NCBI RefSeq assembly: GCF_032883915.1
Contig: NZ_CP120717.1
Location: 4,471,697 to 4,535,696, forward strand
Direction of reading: 5' to 3'
DNA: 64,000 nt
Source of the DNA: Endozoicomonas sp. 8E
GTDB taxonomy: Bacteria; Pseudomonadota; Gammaproteobacteria; Pseudomonadales; Endozoicomonadaceae
Within the stretch, counting starts at the first letter, position 1, and every line of letters starts with the position of its first letter. The notes under the pieces were generated by a model, which was not told where the DNA came from, ran no database searches, and was given only the letters and a program-made list of their open reading frames with translations. Shown piece after piece: positions 47,195 through 57,958 of this stretch. Position numbers and translations under genes: made by a program.

Positions 47195-48061
47195 TTACTT
47201 CTTTTGAGTCTCTTCAGCCTCTTCAGTCCTGCCGGAACAATCTGCAAACTTCCCCGTCTCTGACAAAATGCCTCTAAGGATACTCAGCTCGACGCGATCT
47301 GGACGAATGCGGCCGTACATACGCCTGAGCTTGGCCATGATCTTCTCATGACTGCTGTGCTCAAGAAAGCCGATTTGCACCAGCGTCTTATATAAATGCT
47401 CATAAAAACGCTCCACATCATCCTGGGAAGCCAGTTCATGGGTTCGCGGTGAAGGCAACGGAACTTCACCCCGAGTTACAGCCAGCCATGTCATTCTCAA
47501 CTCGTAGGTCATAACCTGGACAGCAGCTCCGAGGTTCAGCGAGCTGAAATCCGGATTGGTCGGTACATGCACCTGAAGATGACACATCTGTAATTCTTCA
47601 TTAGTCATCCCGCGATCCTCCCTACCAAAAACCAGAGCAATACCTCCTGAACTCGCTTCAGAAAGAATCTGGTTAGCACAGGCACGTGGATCAACCAGGG
47701 GGAGCGACACCCCTCTGACTCTGGCACTGGTACCGACTACAAAGTGACAGTCTGCTACTGCCTCTTCTAAAGTACTCACCACTCTGGCATCAGCCAGCAG
47801 ATCGTCCGCTCCGGAAGCCAGCGCACTAGCCTTACCTGAAGGAAACTCCTGCGGCTCCACCAACACCAGCTTACCAAGCCCCATGGTCTTCATAGCCCTT
47901 GCTGCCGCTCCGATATTACCGGGATGAGTGGTATTGATCAGAACAATGGAAATATTGTCGAGCACCAAAGGCTCAATTGCTACTGCGTCACTCACTGAGG
48001 GATATCTCGTTTGCACCAAAAAACAAGGAGCCAGAAGCTCATTAAAAGCCATAAAACTCAT
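47195..48061 (-). CDS. trmJ: tRNA (cytidine/uridine-2'-O-)-methyltransferase TrmJ
   Basis: SPOUT-fold enzyme methylating ribose 32 of tRNA. NISIVLINTTHPGNIGAAARAM and later GIALVFGREDRGMTNEEL and SSLNLGAAVQVMTYEL are the SAM-knot signatures. 288 residues in the full frame; homologues begin close to VLDNISIVL, so the first 30 residues may be untranslated and a start within 47970-48010 (GTG or TTG) is possible. Confidence 0.93.
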   Translation of the reverse strand: MSFMAFNELLAPCFLVQTRYPSVSDAVAIEPLVLDNISIVLINTTHPGNIGAAARAMKTMGLGKLVLVEPQEFPSGKASALASGADDLLADARVVSTLEEAVADCHFVVGTSARVRGVSLPLVDPRACANQILSEASSGGIALVFGREDRGMTNEELQMCHLQVHVPTNPDFSSLNLGAAVQVMTYELRMTWLAVTRGEVPLPSPRTHELASQDDVERFYEHLYKTLVQIGFLEHSSHEKIMAKLRRMYGRIRPDRVELSILRGILSETGKFADCSGRTEEAEETQKK

Positions 48062-48410
48062 CCAAAACCTGTAGCGGATGATTTTTTATGATGTCTACGA
48101 TCGAAGCGGCAAGTTTAACCCAAACAATGACTGACAGCCACGCAAGGGAAGCTTCTATTGACCTTAAAACCGATATAGTTAACAACCAATACCTTCATCC
48201 TGATCATCACCATTAAATCAGAGACTACACAGGAGCGCAGCGAAAGGTTTCCAGTCTTAAATAACACTGTTATACTCACGCGATTATTTTCCCAGTCACT
48301 GGCCTAATACTCGGAGCTTTATTTTTCCGGAGTAGGAAACCAGTCTGTACCAGGCTGCCGATCTCCTCGGTCAGCATTTCGATCTTTCACAGTCAGACGT
48401 AGTCCAGCCT
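48062..48410. other. Divergent intergenic region trmJ / suhB
   Basis: 349 bases with no gene. Should contain promoters for both flanking genes. TGTTATACT near 48267-48275 is a fair extended -10 for suhB; no convincing -35 accompanies it. Confidence 0.4.
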
Positions 48411-49226
48411 ATGCAACCCATGGTGAATATGGCCCTGCGAGCAGCTCGCTCGGCCGCCGAAATCATCCTTCATGCCCATCAGGACCTCGAGAGCCTCAAG
48501 GTGCAGGCAAAAGACCGGAACGACTTTGTCACTGAAGTCGACAGAGCTTCCGAGCAAGCCATTATCGGCGCATTAAAGAAGGCGTACCCCGACCACGGAT
48601 TTTTTGGTGAAGAGTCCGGAATTATTGAAGGAAAAGGTGAAGGTAAGGACTACCTCTGGATCATTGATCCACTGGATGGCACCACCAACTTCATCCGTGG
48701 CATCCCCACTTTTGCTATTTCTATTGCCTGTCAATATCGCGGCCGTATTGAACACGCCGTTGTGCTTGACCCCATTCGTGACGAGGCATTTTGCGCCAGC
48801 CGTGGACAAGGTGCCACAATGAACAGCAAACGCATTCGCGTGAGCAACCGCAAAAGCCTTGAAGGCGCATTAATCGGGACAGGCATCCCTTTCTCCGGAA
48901 ACAGCCTGAACTATCTGGACGGCTACCTGAACATGATGCGCGCCTTACTGGGCGATACTGCCGGCATTCGTCGTGCAGGCGCTGCCGCACTTGATCTGGC
49001 CTACGTTGCCTGCGGCCGTCTGGACGCATTCTGGGAATTCGGTCTGCAAAAATATGATATGGCAGCTGGCATACTGTTGATTCAGGAAGCCGGTGGTCTT
49101 TGCAGCGATTTCAATGGCAGACACGACTTCCTGGACAAGGGTCAGGTCGTTGCCGCCAACCCCAAATGCTTCAAGGAAGTGCTGCAACGTATTCGTCCAT
49201 TTACCCATGAAAACATGGGACGCTGA
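48411..49226 (+). CDS. suhB: Inositol-1-monophosphatase / antitermination factor SuhB
   Basis: 271 residues. Metal-binding motifs of the inositol monophosphatase family: GEESG, WIIDPLDGTTNFIRGIP and the C-terminal WEFGLQKYDMAAGILLIQEAG. In E. coli SuhB also joins the rRNA antitermination complex. Begins MQPMVNMALRAARSAAEI, matching homologues. Conserved neighbour of trmJ and secDF; followed by a clear terminator. Confidence 0.95.
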   Translation: MQPMVNMALRAARSAAEIILHAHQDLESLKVQAKDRNDFVTEVDRASEQAIIGALKKAYPDHGFFGEESGIIEGKGEGKDYLWIIDPLDGTTNFIRGIPTFAISIACQYRGRIEHAVVLDPIRDEAFCASRGQGATMNSKRIRVSNRKSLEGALIGTGIPFSGNSLNYLDGYLNMMRALLGDTAGIRRAGAAALDLAYVACGRLDAFWEFGLQKYDMAAGILLIQEAGGLCSDFNGRHDFLDKGQVVAANPKCFKEVLQRIRPFTHENMGR

Positions 49227-49233
49227 CCTCATA

Positions 49234-49267
49234 GAGCCTTACCCTTACGGGCTAAGGCTCGTTTTTC
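49234..49267 (+). terminator. Rho-independent terminator after suhB
   Basis: GAGCCTTA, 11-base loop, TAAGGCTC, then GTTTTTC. Starts eight bases past the suhB stop. On the other strand it would also shield the end of the convergent hydrolase gene. Confidence 0.9.
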
Positions 49268-49275
49268 AGGCAAAG

Positions 49276-49815
49276 TCATTTCACCAGTTTCGCCAGATCC
49301 CGAAAAACATCACTCTCGGCAGTTCTCATCAGTTCAAACAACGCCATTTCAACATTGGTCACCTCAACACCCTTGCGTGCCAATTTATCTAACGCCAGTC
49401 GCTTGCTGTGCTTAGATCTGGATGAAGTCGCATCAGCCACTATTTCAACTTCATAGCCTGAAGCCATTAAATCCAGAGCCGTCTGATAGACACAAATATG
49501 AGTCTCAATACCGGACAGCAAAATGCATGTTTTTCCAGTTGCCATAAGTGAATCCATAAACGTCTGGTGCCCACAACCACTGAATGTTGCCTTAGCTATG
49601 GGAGTCACACCCTCCAACTCATCTGCAACCTCAGGAGTCGTTCGCCCCAATTTTTCGGGCAACTGCTCCAGCCATAAAACAGGCATATTCAGCATTCGAA
49701 CCCCTTTAATCATTTTCACCAGAGCGTCATGCATTTTCTCCTGCTTATACATCAATGTGGCAAGCTTACCCTGAACATCAACAACAACCAGAGCGGTATT
49801 ATTCTGACTCAGCAT
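49276..49815 (-). CDS. Isochorismatase-family cysteine hydrolase
   Basis: 179 residues, YcaC-like. Catalytic triad visible: Asp in ALVVVDVQGKL, Lys in IAKATFSG, Cys in GIETHICVYQTALDL with the cis-peptide GIETHIC before it. Probably acts on a small amide or related compound; substrate unknown. Convergent with suhB. Confidence 0.85.
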   Translation of the reverse strand: MLSQNNTALVVVDVQGKLATLMYKQEKMHDALVKMIKGVRMLNMPVLWLEQLPEKLGRTTPEVADELEGVTPIAKATFSGCGHQTFMDSLMATGKTCILLSGIETHICVYQTALDLMASGYEVEIVADATSSRSKHSKRLALDKLARKGVEVTNVEMALFELMRTAESDVFRDLAKLVK

Positions 49816-49933
49816 ACTGACACCTCAACGCGGTAGTACAAACAGTTTAATAATATTTGGGACCTGATCCAAAGCCATTGTACAGGTTGCTTTTTATGCA
49901 GCATGACAAGATGTAAAACATTGAGTCAGAGCG

Positions 49934-49963
49934 CAAAAAAAACCGACCTTTTTACGGCCGGTT
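49934..49963 (-). terminator. Rho-independent terminator after secF
   Basis: On the minus strand AACCGGCC-GTAAA-AAGGTCGGTT followed by TTTTTT. About 50 bases past the secF stop; closes the queA-tgt-yajC-secD-secF transcript. Confidence 0.9.
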
Positions 49964-50014
49964 ATTCATTAAACTGACAGGCGCCTCAATACAGAGACCT
50001 GGTAACGACAGCCA

Positions 50015-50956
50015 TCAGGGTCTGTGATCAGCATCATCTTCCTTAACAGGAACAATCAGGTCTTCGCGACTGATCTTCATGTAAATCAGCAGATTAGAGG
50101 CAATATAGATGGAGGAATAAGTACCCACACCAATACCTACAATCAGTGCTGTGGCAAAACCATTGATCATCTCACCTCCAAACAGGAACAGAGAGAGCAG
50201 TACCATCAAGGTAGTACCCGAGGTCGCCAATGTCCGGCCCAATGTCTGAGTCAGGGAAACATTGATGATTTCATCAGCATCACCCTTCCTCAGCTTCCTG
50301 AAGTTTTCACGAATTCTGTCGTAGACAATAATGGTATCGTTCAACGAGTAACCAATAACCGCCAGTATCGCCGCCAGAACGGTGAGGTCGAACTGCAACT
50401 GCAGAAAGGAGAACAATCCCAGAACGATAATGGTGTCATGAGTCAATGCCAGAACGGCACCAACAGAAAACTTGAACTGGAATCGGAAAGCGATATAAAG
50501 CATAACCAGACCCAGGGCCATCAGCATCCCCAGGCCACCCTGCTCTCTCAGTCGCTCACCCACCTGAGGACCAACAAACTCGACTCGTTTGACGACAACG
50601 CTGCCATCGTGATTCTGATTCAACTGCCTGGCAATATTATGACCCAGAGCAGGGTCATCACCGGGAATACGAACCAGAATGTCACGCACAGAACCGAACT
50701 CCTGCACGACGGCGTCATTATAACCAGCTTCACCCAGCTGATTACGAATCTCTTCAGTGTTCGCAGGCTGATCATAAACCAACTCGATCAGGGTACCGCC
50801 GGTAAAATCCAGACCCCAGTTAATTCCTTTAGTGGCCAGGGAAGCCAGGGAGCCCAGAATCATCACAACGGAAAGAATAGTTGCATAGGTACGCAACTTC
50901 ATAAAATTAATGGTTTTATCGCTCAAGGCTGCTTTCTTGTCTGCCATTGTGACCAC
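50015..50956 (-). CDS. secF: Protein translocase subunit SecF
   Basis: Partner of SecD; uses the proton gradient to pull exported proteins through SecYEG. 313 residues with six membrane helices and the periplasmic domain after helix 1; NWGLDFTGGTLIELVY is the family motif and IGYSLNDTIIVYDRIREN is in the conserved membrane part. Separated from secD by one base. The Met at 50947 (MADKKAAL) is an equally good start. Confidence 0.96.
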   Translation of the reverse strand: MVTMADKKAALSDKTINFMKLRTYATILSVVMILGSLASLATKGINWGLDFTGGTLIELVYDQPANTEEIRNQLGEAGYNDAVVQEFGSVRDILVRIPGDDPALGHNIARQLNQNHDGSVVVKRVEFVGPQVGERLREQGGLGMLMALGLVMLYIAFRFQFKFSVGAVLALTHDTIIVLGLFSFLQLQFDLTVLAAILAVIGYSLNDTIIVYDRIRENFRKLRKGDADEIINVSLTQTLGRTLATSGTTLMVLLSLFLFGGEMINGFATALIVGIGVGTYSSIYIASNLLIYMKISREDLIVPVKEDDADHRP

Positions 50957-50957
50957 C

Positions 50958-52820
50958 TCAGATGCTCAGTTTCTTCAGATCACGACGTCCGCCATACACC
51001 AGATTCACCAGTGAGCGGGTCACCATAATCGCGGTGAACATGGATGTGACGATACCGATAGACAGAGTCACAGCGAAGCCCTTGATTGGACCGGTTCCCA
51101 CGGCAAAGAGAATCAGACCGACCAAAAGCGTGGTAATATTACCATCAAAAATCGATACAAAAGCACGATCATAACCATCATGAATCGCACGCTGTATAGG
51201 ACGCCCCAGCTTAATCTCCTCTCGAATACGCGAGAACACCAGCACGTTGGCATCCACCGCCATACCCAGTGTCAGAACGATACCGGCAATACCGGGCATT
51301 GTCAGGGTAGCACCAAAGATACTCATGACAGCAATCAAGAGCATAAGATTGATAGCCAGGGCAATATTCGCCAGCAAACCAAACACCCGGTAGACCACCA
51401 CCATAAACATGACAACCAGACCCAGCCCCATCAGAGTAGAGTCCAGCCCCATCTTGATATTCTCGGCACCCAGGCTTGGGCCCACTGTACGCTCTTCAAC
51501 AAAATACATAGGCGCCGCCAGGGAGCCAGCTCTTAGCAACAGAGCCAGCTCAGAGGCTTCACCCGAAGAATCCAGACCGGTAATACGGAACTGGTTACCC
51601 AGTGCCGACTGAATAGTAGCCAGACTGATCACTCGTTTTTCTTCGCGGAAACCAGGCACTTTAACTTTGACCAAGTTTCCGTCAATTTCACGAGTTTCAG
51701 TACGGGTCACAGGCTTCTGCTCAATAAAGATGACCGCCATGCTGCGCCCGACATTATTTCGCGTGGCGTTATTCATTTTCTTGCCGCCGGTACTATCCAG
51801 ACTGATGTTTACCTGAGGCTGACCACTTTCGGTATCAAAGTTTGACTGAGCACTGGAAACTCGCTCACCGGTAATAATTATGTCGCGCTCCAGGTTAACG
51901 GAACGCCCCTGGTAATCAAAAGCCTCTGAAGTACTGCGAGAAGCATTTGGCAGCGCCTCGAGACGGAACTCGAGGTTAGCGGTTTTACCGAGAATACGCT
52001 TGGCTTCCGCGGTATCCTGAACACCCGGAAGCTCAACAACGATGCTGTTACGCCCCTGACGCTGTACCAGAGGTTCAGAAACACCCAACTCGTTAACACG
52101 GTTACGAACAGTCGTCAGGTTTTGCTTGACCGCATAATCCTCCAGTTCACGAATATACTGTTCGGAGTAGCGATAGGAAACAGCATAACGCTCCCCCAGG
52201 TCATCAGCCTCTACCAGCAAATCAGGAAACTCACGTTTGATCAGGCGCTCTGCCTTGTCACGGGTTGTTTCATCCAGGAATGCCAGCTGACGGGCACCGT
52301 CAGCACGATCTGGCATAGTGCGATAGCGGAGCCTTTCTTTTCGGAGCAGTGTACGAATTTCGGTATTGGAAATATCCAGCTTGGTCTTAACAGCCCGATC
52401 CGTATCCACCTCCAGCTGGAAGTGCACACCGCCCGACAAATCCAGACCCAGTTTCATGGGATAGGCGCCCATGGATGTCAGCCATTCAGGTGTTGTCGGA
52501 GCCAGATTGAGCGCTACGATGTAGTCATCGCCCAGTGCGTCCTTTATCACCGATTTAGCCAACTGCTGTTGATCAGCATGCTTCAGTCGAATCAACAAGG
52601 CATCGTTATTATTATCACTGGCCTTAACCTCAATATTGGCCTCAGCAAGCGCTTTCTGCGCCTTATCCTGCACACCAGCATTGATGGTTTCAGATGAACT
52701 GGCGCCCGATATCTGAATAGCAGGGTCATCGGGATACAAATTGGGCAGAGCGTACACAAAGCCAAGGGCAACGATGATTGCAATCAGCAGGTACTTCCAC
52801 AGCGGATATCGATTGAGCAT
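50958..52820 (-). CDS. secD: Protein translocase subunit SecD
   Basis: 620 residues. N-terminal membrane helix (YLLIAIIVALGFVYALPNLY), large periplasmic domain with LGLDLSGGVHFQLEVD, and five C-terminal membrane helices including GIAGIVLTLGMAVDANVLVFSR-type signatures. Full length, followed at once by secF. Confidence 0.97.
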   Translation of the reverse strand: MLNRYPLWKYLLIAIIVALGFVYALPNLYPDDPAIQISGASSSETINAGVQDKAQKALAEANIEVKASDNNNDALLIRLKHADQQQLAKSVIKDALGDDYIVALNLAPTTPEWLTSMGAYPMKLGLDLSGGVHFQLEVDTDRAVKTKLDISNTEIRTLLRKERLRYRTMPDRADGARQLAFLDETTRDKAERLIKREFPDLLVEADDLGERYAVSYRYSEQYIRELEDYAVKQNLTTVRNRVNELGVSEPLVQRQGRNSIVVELPGVQDTAEAKRILGKTANLEFRLEALPNASRSTSEAFDYQGRSVNLERDIIITGERVSSAQSNFDTESGQPQVNISLDSTGGKKMNNATRNNVGRSMAVIFIEQKPVTRTETREIDGNLVKVKVPGFREEKRVISLATIQSALGNQFRITGLDSSGEASELALLLRAGSLAAPMYFVEERTVGPSLGAENIKMGLDSTLMGLGLVVMFMVVVYRVFGLLANIALAINLMLLIAVMSIFGATLTMPGIAGIVLTLGMAVDANVLVFSRIREEIKLGRPIQRAIHDGYDRAFVSIFDGNITTLLVGLILFAVGTGPIKGFAVTLSIGIVTSMFTAIMVTRSLVNLVYGGRRDLKKLSI

Positions 52821-53044
52821 GGCCCACCGGTTCCTGTTCTAAATTTTAAATGCCTGGATCAGAAAGAAGCCTGTTCAAGGAACAAAAACTCTCCCTGATG
52901 CTCAGGCAAAGTCCGTTTCTCCAGAAATAACCGGAAACCATCCTCGATTTCCGGTCACGCTTTTTATCATGAAAAAATTTTTCATCATCAACGATGCGGA
53001 AAAATCATTTCCATAGCTCATGACTATTAATTAGCACATGACTA

Positions 53045-53383
53045 TTACTGAATGGCTTTAATAGTGCCCTTGGGCAGAGAAGCAGCTACTGAAGATTTTT
53101 GGAAGTTCAGTTCGATGTTCTCGGCAACCTTAAGGGTAATAAACTCATCGGTAGTGTTCACGACCTTGCCAACGATACCACCAGTGGTCACGACCTCATC
53201 CCCCTTGGACAGGTTGCTGAGCAGATTCTTGTGCTCCTTGGCCCGCTTGGACTGCGGGCGCCAGATCAGCAGCCAGAAAATCAGGACAAAACCGCCCAGC
53301 ATGATCAGCTGACCGTACATGCTAGGACCCACAGGGGCTGATCCAGCCGCTTCAGCAAATGCCGGACTGATGAATGGGATCAT
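53045..53383 (-). CDS. yajC: Preprotein translocase subunit YajC
   Basis: 112 residues with one membrane helix (MLGGFVLIFWLLIWRPQ region) and a small cytoplasmic domain with KGDEVVTTGGIVGKV. Part of the SecDF-YajC complex. Located between tgt and secD as in most gammaproteobacteria; about 225 bases from secD. Confidence 0.96.
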   Translation of the reverse strand: MIPFISPAFAEAAGSAPVGPSMYGQLIMLGGFVLIFWLLIWRPQSKRAKEHKNLLSNLSKGDEVVTTGGIVGKVVNTTDEFITLKVAENIELNFQKSSVAASLPKGTIKAIQ

Positions 53384-53450
53384 TCAAATGCTCCTTAAAA
53401 CAATACACAGTTAAATTCCGTTACATCAAAAACAGGATCTTACCGACCGA

Positions 53451-54596
<1,146 letters not shown>

Positions 54597-54703
54597 TCAG
54601 ACGACACAGCAGACTGCATTCATCTGAGTCATATCTAAAATAAAATCAAGTTTAAGGTGGGAACGGATCCGTTTTTTTCAAGCCCGACGTCCGACTTTCA
54701 TAT

Positions 54704-55816
54704 TCAGGCTTTGCGGGTCAGCCACATGGCATCGCCATAACTGAAGAATCGATAGCCTTCTTTCACCGCCTCGTTGTAGGCCCGAAGTATGGCGTCTTTA
54801 CCTGAAAAGGCACTGACCAGCATCAACAATGTGGACTGTGGAAGGTGGAAGTTCGTGATCATTGCATCTACAGAACGGAATTCATAACCCGGGAAAATAA
54901 AGATATCTGTGTCGCCGAAGAAGGGTTTGATTTCCCCATCTCTGGACGCTGACTCCAGGGAACGTACCGACGTAGTCCCTACAGCCACGACTTTATTACC
55001 CCGGGCACGAACGGCATTGACTGCTTCACAGACTTCTTTCGGCACCTCTATGTACTCAGAATGCATTTCATGGTCAGCGATATTCTCAACCCGCACTGGC
55101 TGAAAAGTGCCAGAACCTATGTGCAAAGTAACAAAAGCCTGCTCAACACCTTTATCTTTCAGGCGTTGCAACATGGCTTCGTCAAAATGCAGACCGGCAG
55201 TTGGCGCTGCCACAGCACCGTCTTTTTGAGCAAACACTGTCTGATACCTCAGACGATCCGCACTACCATCTTCCCGGTCAATATAAGGCGGAAGAGGCAT
55301 ATGACCATGCTCTTGTAACTGAGGCAGCACGGGCTTATCAAAGTCAATGAGAAACAGAGCCCCTTGCCGACCTGTCACTTCTGCTTCCACACAACCATCA
55401 GCCAGAAAGATACGGCTGCCGGACTTTGGCGCTTTACTGGAACGTATGTGCGCTAAAACTTTTCGTTCTTCCAAAACACGTTCTATCAAAACTTCCAGTT
55501 TGCCACCGGTCTCCTTTTGGCCAAACAACCTCGCAGGAATAACCCGGGTATTGTTCATGACCAGGAGATCGCCGGGCACGAGCAGACTTTCTACATCGGA
55601 AAACTGCCCATGGGTAATGGTCTCTGTCGGACCATCAAGCCGCAACAAACGACTACCGGTTCGTTCCCTGGCAGGAAACCGGGCAATCTGTTCGTCGGGC
55701 AGCTCAAAATCAAAATCACTGACGCGCATAGTAAGTGTGTGGCCTGGTACTTGAAAACTAAACAGCCAGAAGCAGCTCAACCGATTCGAATCACGAGTCC
55801 GGGCAAACAGGGCCAT
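54704..55816 (-). CDS. queA: S-adenosylmethionine:tRNA ribosyltransferase-isomerase
   Basis: Adds the epoxycyclopentane group during queuosine synthesis, the step after Tgt. Core motifs: [20 protein letters not shown]-type N-terminus, [14 protein letters not shown] and [10 protein letters not shown]. The frame gives 370 residues, but homologues start at [14 protein letters not shown] (ATG near 55729), leaving about 341 residues; the extra 29 residues lack support. Confidence 0.95.
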   Translation of the reverse strand: MALFARTRDSNRLSCFWLFSFQVPGHTLTMRVSDFDFELPDEQIARFPARERTGSRLLRLDGPTETITHGQFSDVESLLVPGDLLVMNNTRVIPARLFGQKETGGKLEVLIERVLEERKVLAHIRSSKAPKSGSRIFLADGCVEAEVTGRQGALFLIDFDKPVLPQLQEHGHMPLPPYIDREDGSADRLRYQTVFAQKDGAVAAPTAGLHFDEAMLQRLKDKGVEQAFVTLHIGSGTFQPVRVENIADHEMHSEYIEVPKEVCEAVNAVRARGNKVVAVGTTSVRSLESASRDGEIKPFFGDTDIFIFPGYEFRSVDAMITNFHLPQSTLLMLVSAFSGKDAILRAYNEAVKEGYRFFSYGDAMWLTRKA

Positions 55817-55959
55817 TTCTCAAAAAAGCACGTCAATATACTGCAAAACCCCAACTCTGTCAGGCGACATTCTATGCACTTTGGTTTCAGTCACTACGAA
55901 AAGAAGGAAGAGAAAACAATCAGAAACACCGAATACCAACTCTCAGGGCAAAACGGCTG

Positions 55960-55987
55960 TTGAAAACGGTTCGGGCTTATGTATACT
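55960..55987 (+). promoter_or_regulatory. Promoter of tRNA-Leu
   Basis: -35 TTGAAA (55960-55965), 16-base spacer, -10 TATACT (55982-55987), about 40 bases before the mature tRNA. Good match to the housekeeping sigma consensus. Confidence 0.8.
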
Positions 55988-56027
55988 ACGCCACATCTTG
56001 TCGGGACAGCACAGTCCCGAAGACAGT

Positions 56028-56114
56028 GCCGGTGTGATGGAATTGGTAGACATAGGGGATTCAAAATCCCCCGCCTTTGCGGGCGTGGCGGTTCGAGTCC
56101 GCCCACCGGTACCA
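56028..56114 (+). tRNA. tRNA-Leu (anticodon CAA)
   Basis: 87 nt including encoded CCA. Acceptor arms GCCGGTG and CACCGGT with discriminator A; D arm TGGAATTGGTAGACA; anticodon stem GGGGA / TCCCC around loop TTCAAAA, so the anticodon is CAA, reading UUG. Long variable arm (class II) around GCCTTTGCGGGC; T arm GGCGGTTCGAGTCCGCC. Confidence 0.97.
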
Positions 56115-56123
56115 GTAAGAAAA

Positions 56124-56197
56124 CCCCTCTGCGTTAGTGAGCACCACAAGTCTTTTTCTGTCTGTGAATCAGGGACAGGCAGAGGGGCAGATTTTTT
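56124..56197 (+). terminator. Terminator after tRNA-Leu
   Basis: CCCCTCTGC pairs with GCAGAGGGG, separated by about 45 bases that hold a small inner hairpin; ATTTTTTG follows. The long loop is unusual but stem and T-run are clear. Confidence 0.7.
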
Positions 56198-56296
56198 GCA
56201 ACACTCAATCGCTCATATCTCCTTGAACTGTTGGTAAGTATCGCCCGTCGCCTGGCGAGAACTCACTCGATAAATATCATTCAACAGCCATCCCGT

Positions 56297-56809
56297 TCAC
56301 ACACTGGTTTCAACAGTGTTACCTTTTATCGTATCAATGTATTGTCTCAGCTCTTCTATTTTATGTTCAATTATTACTCTTTCACTGGGGAGTTCATTGC
56401 GATAATGAATAAGATGGCCAATTATCATATGTGCCAGGCCTCTCATCATATTTGCATCAATTTTTGACCAGTCCTGGTTGAGGGGGTGAGAGAGTGTGTC
56501 ATCAGCAACTTTTAGCAAATCATGAAACTTGGTTGTAAAGTAACCATGAGGATTAGAGTCGAAAGACCTCAAGAAGGCTTTGATCTCTCTATCCATCTTT
56601 TTGACCCGATCCCCACAAAACAAAGCAACGCTTCTTTCCTGAAGAAGACATCCTGCATTTTCTGGCCGACGTTGAGAAAGCTCATTGCCAATATCACTGG
56701 GTTTAACCTCCTTGTTATCATCAAAAGCACGGACGACTTCCTCATCATCTGTTGGCGGCAGACTGCTTAATGCTGAAGTTGTAGCACTGGTTTCAGGTAT
56801 GTTGTTCAT
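56297..56809 (-). CDS. Hypothetical protein
   Basis: 170 residues from the ATG at 56809, which has AGGA eight bases upstream; a longer frame to 56872 would use a TTG. No signal peptide or membrane helix. The N-terminal 50 residues are Ser/Thr/Asp-rich and probably disordered, the rest helical (KMDREIKAFLRSFDS, MMRGLAHMIIGHLIHYRNEL). Family not recognised. It sits between the tRNA and a decayed condensin fragment, in accessory DNA. Confidence 0.5.
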   Translation of the reverse strand: MNNIPETSATTSALSSLPPTDDEEVVRAFDDNKEVKPSDIGNELSQRRPENAGCLLQERSVALFCGDRVKKMDREIKAFLRSFDSNPHGYFTTKFHDLLKVADDTLSHPLNQDWSKIDANMMRGLAHMIIGHLIHYRNELPSERVIIEHKIEELRQYIDTIKGNTVETSV

Positions 56810-56939
56810 TCCTTTTTTCCTGTTTTTTATTGCATAAATCAGAGATTTTCTAAACTCTGTCGTTTTGACCAATAAATCAGAAAATAGTTCAAATGACCCA
56901 GTAGAATGCCCAGGAAATTACTGAGCATCCAAAGAATCT

Positions 56940-57150
56940 GAAGCGAAACTGATTATCGTTCGGGATGTGGAGCAACTGGATATTCTCGACCGCGATAGAC
57001 ATTGGCTCTGGCTCTATCTACCAAAAACTAATCTGGAATGAGAAATCCTGTCCGCCATTACATTAATCGGGAGATGTTAAACTATGAGCGTTTTTTTGTC
57101 TGACTGATTGCTTCCGCGACGCAAAAACAAGCAACCCCATCAGACGTCAC
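56940..57150 (+). pseudogene. Decayed mksF 3' end plus mksE 5' end
   Basis: Aligns by eye along its length with 59735-59945 of the intact operon: GAGCAACTGGATATTC, ACCGCGATRGACAYTGGCTC, CTGTCCGCCATTA, AAACTATGAGCG, and ACTGATTGCTTCCG with many point changes and a premature stop (TGGAATGAG for the GGAAGGGGAA region). It preserves the mksF-mksE junction, proving a former second copy of the operon. Confidence 0.85.
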
Positions 57151-57343
57151 GTACATAGTGACGATTTGATGAGTAGTGAGGCAGTTACCGAATGTGATAA
57201 AAAGAAGATAAACAAAAATTGAACTTTCAGTTAATTTACTTGTCTAAAACTTAGAGAACTTAATGTTACCAAAATTGAATCTTAAAATAGGACTCTCACA
57301 CTATTGACTGATATTGGGTGAGTAACGAAAAGGAGTATTTTCA

Positions 57344-57958
57344 ATGAATCCAGGTATTAATAGTGTTGGCCAGCCTTATTGTAGTGGTGCTTTCAGCAAT
57401 AAAGATGACGGATTGCGCCAAAAAAAGGAAAGCGCAGGCTCATATGCCAGCCGCTCCGTTTCTGTTCATCAAAATCAGGAAGTCCAGCCTTCAATTCAGA
57501 AACCCATTAAGCATGAAGAGCATTCCCGTCTCGGGGGCTATTTCGATGTCGGAAGCTATAGAGCTTTCAAGCATGAAGCACCACCTCTCTACTTCGGCCA
57601 AGACATAGTTAGGGCTGAACGGAAAGCTCGTTTGGAAAAATTACATCACCCTTCTGTGCATCTGAAAGTGGATGGCTATTCAAAAAAGATATTTGTCGGA
57701 TGTCTGGATTTTAAACAATTGTTGAAAGGCCGCATCGAAATTCTCCCAACTATATCAGGTTCTGGATTCTCTGCTCATCCTTTGGGCGGTTCAAAGGAAC
57801 GCAAGGTCGAAATGGAGTGGGAAAATGAGGAAACGATCATTACGTTTACAGGTGATGACGAAATTAGGCCAACAAAGCTCCATATTAGTAATGAATATTG
57901 GAAGCATAATAGTATTAAAGTACTGATTGAAAAGTATAAATCCATGAACCTCATATAG
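57344..57958 (+). CDS. Hypothetical protein
   Basis: 204 residues; ATG with AAAGGAG ten bases upstream, so it is probably translated. N-terminal 60 residues are Ser/Gln/Lys-rich and look disordered, and the C-terminal part (about 85-204) has beta strands, for example VHLKVDGYSKKIFVGCLDF and TIITFTGDDEIRPTKLHISN. No signal peptide. Not recognised. Base composition is more AT-rich than the flanks. It lies between the two fossils of the condensin operon and probably arrived with the event that broke them. Confidence 0.55.
   Translation: MNPGINSVGQPYCSGAFSNKDDGLRQKKESAGSYASRSVSVHQNQEVQPSIQKPIKHEEHSRLGGYFDVGSYRAFKHEAPPLYFGQDIVRAERKARLEKLHHPSVHLKVDGYSKKIFVGCLDFKQLLKGRIEILPTISGSGFSAHPLGGSKERKVEMEWENEETIITFTGDDEIRPTKLHISNEYWKHNSIKVLIEKYKSMNLI

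Noticed and set aside
52928-52953. Terminator between yajC and secD
   Set aside because: CCGGAAA / TTTCCGG hairpin lacks a T-run on the coding (minus) strand; the genes are normally co-transcribed.
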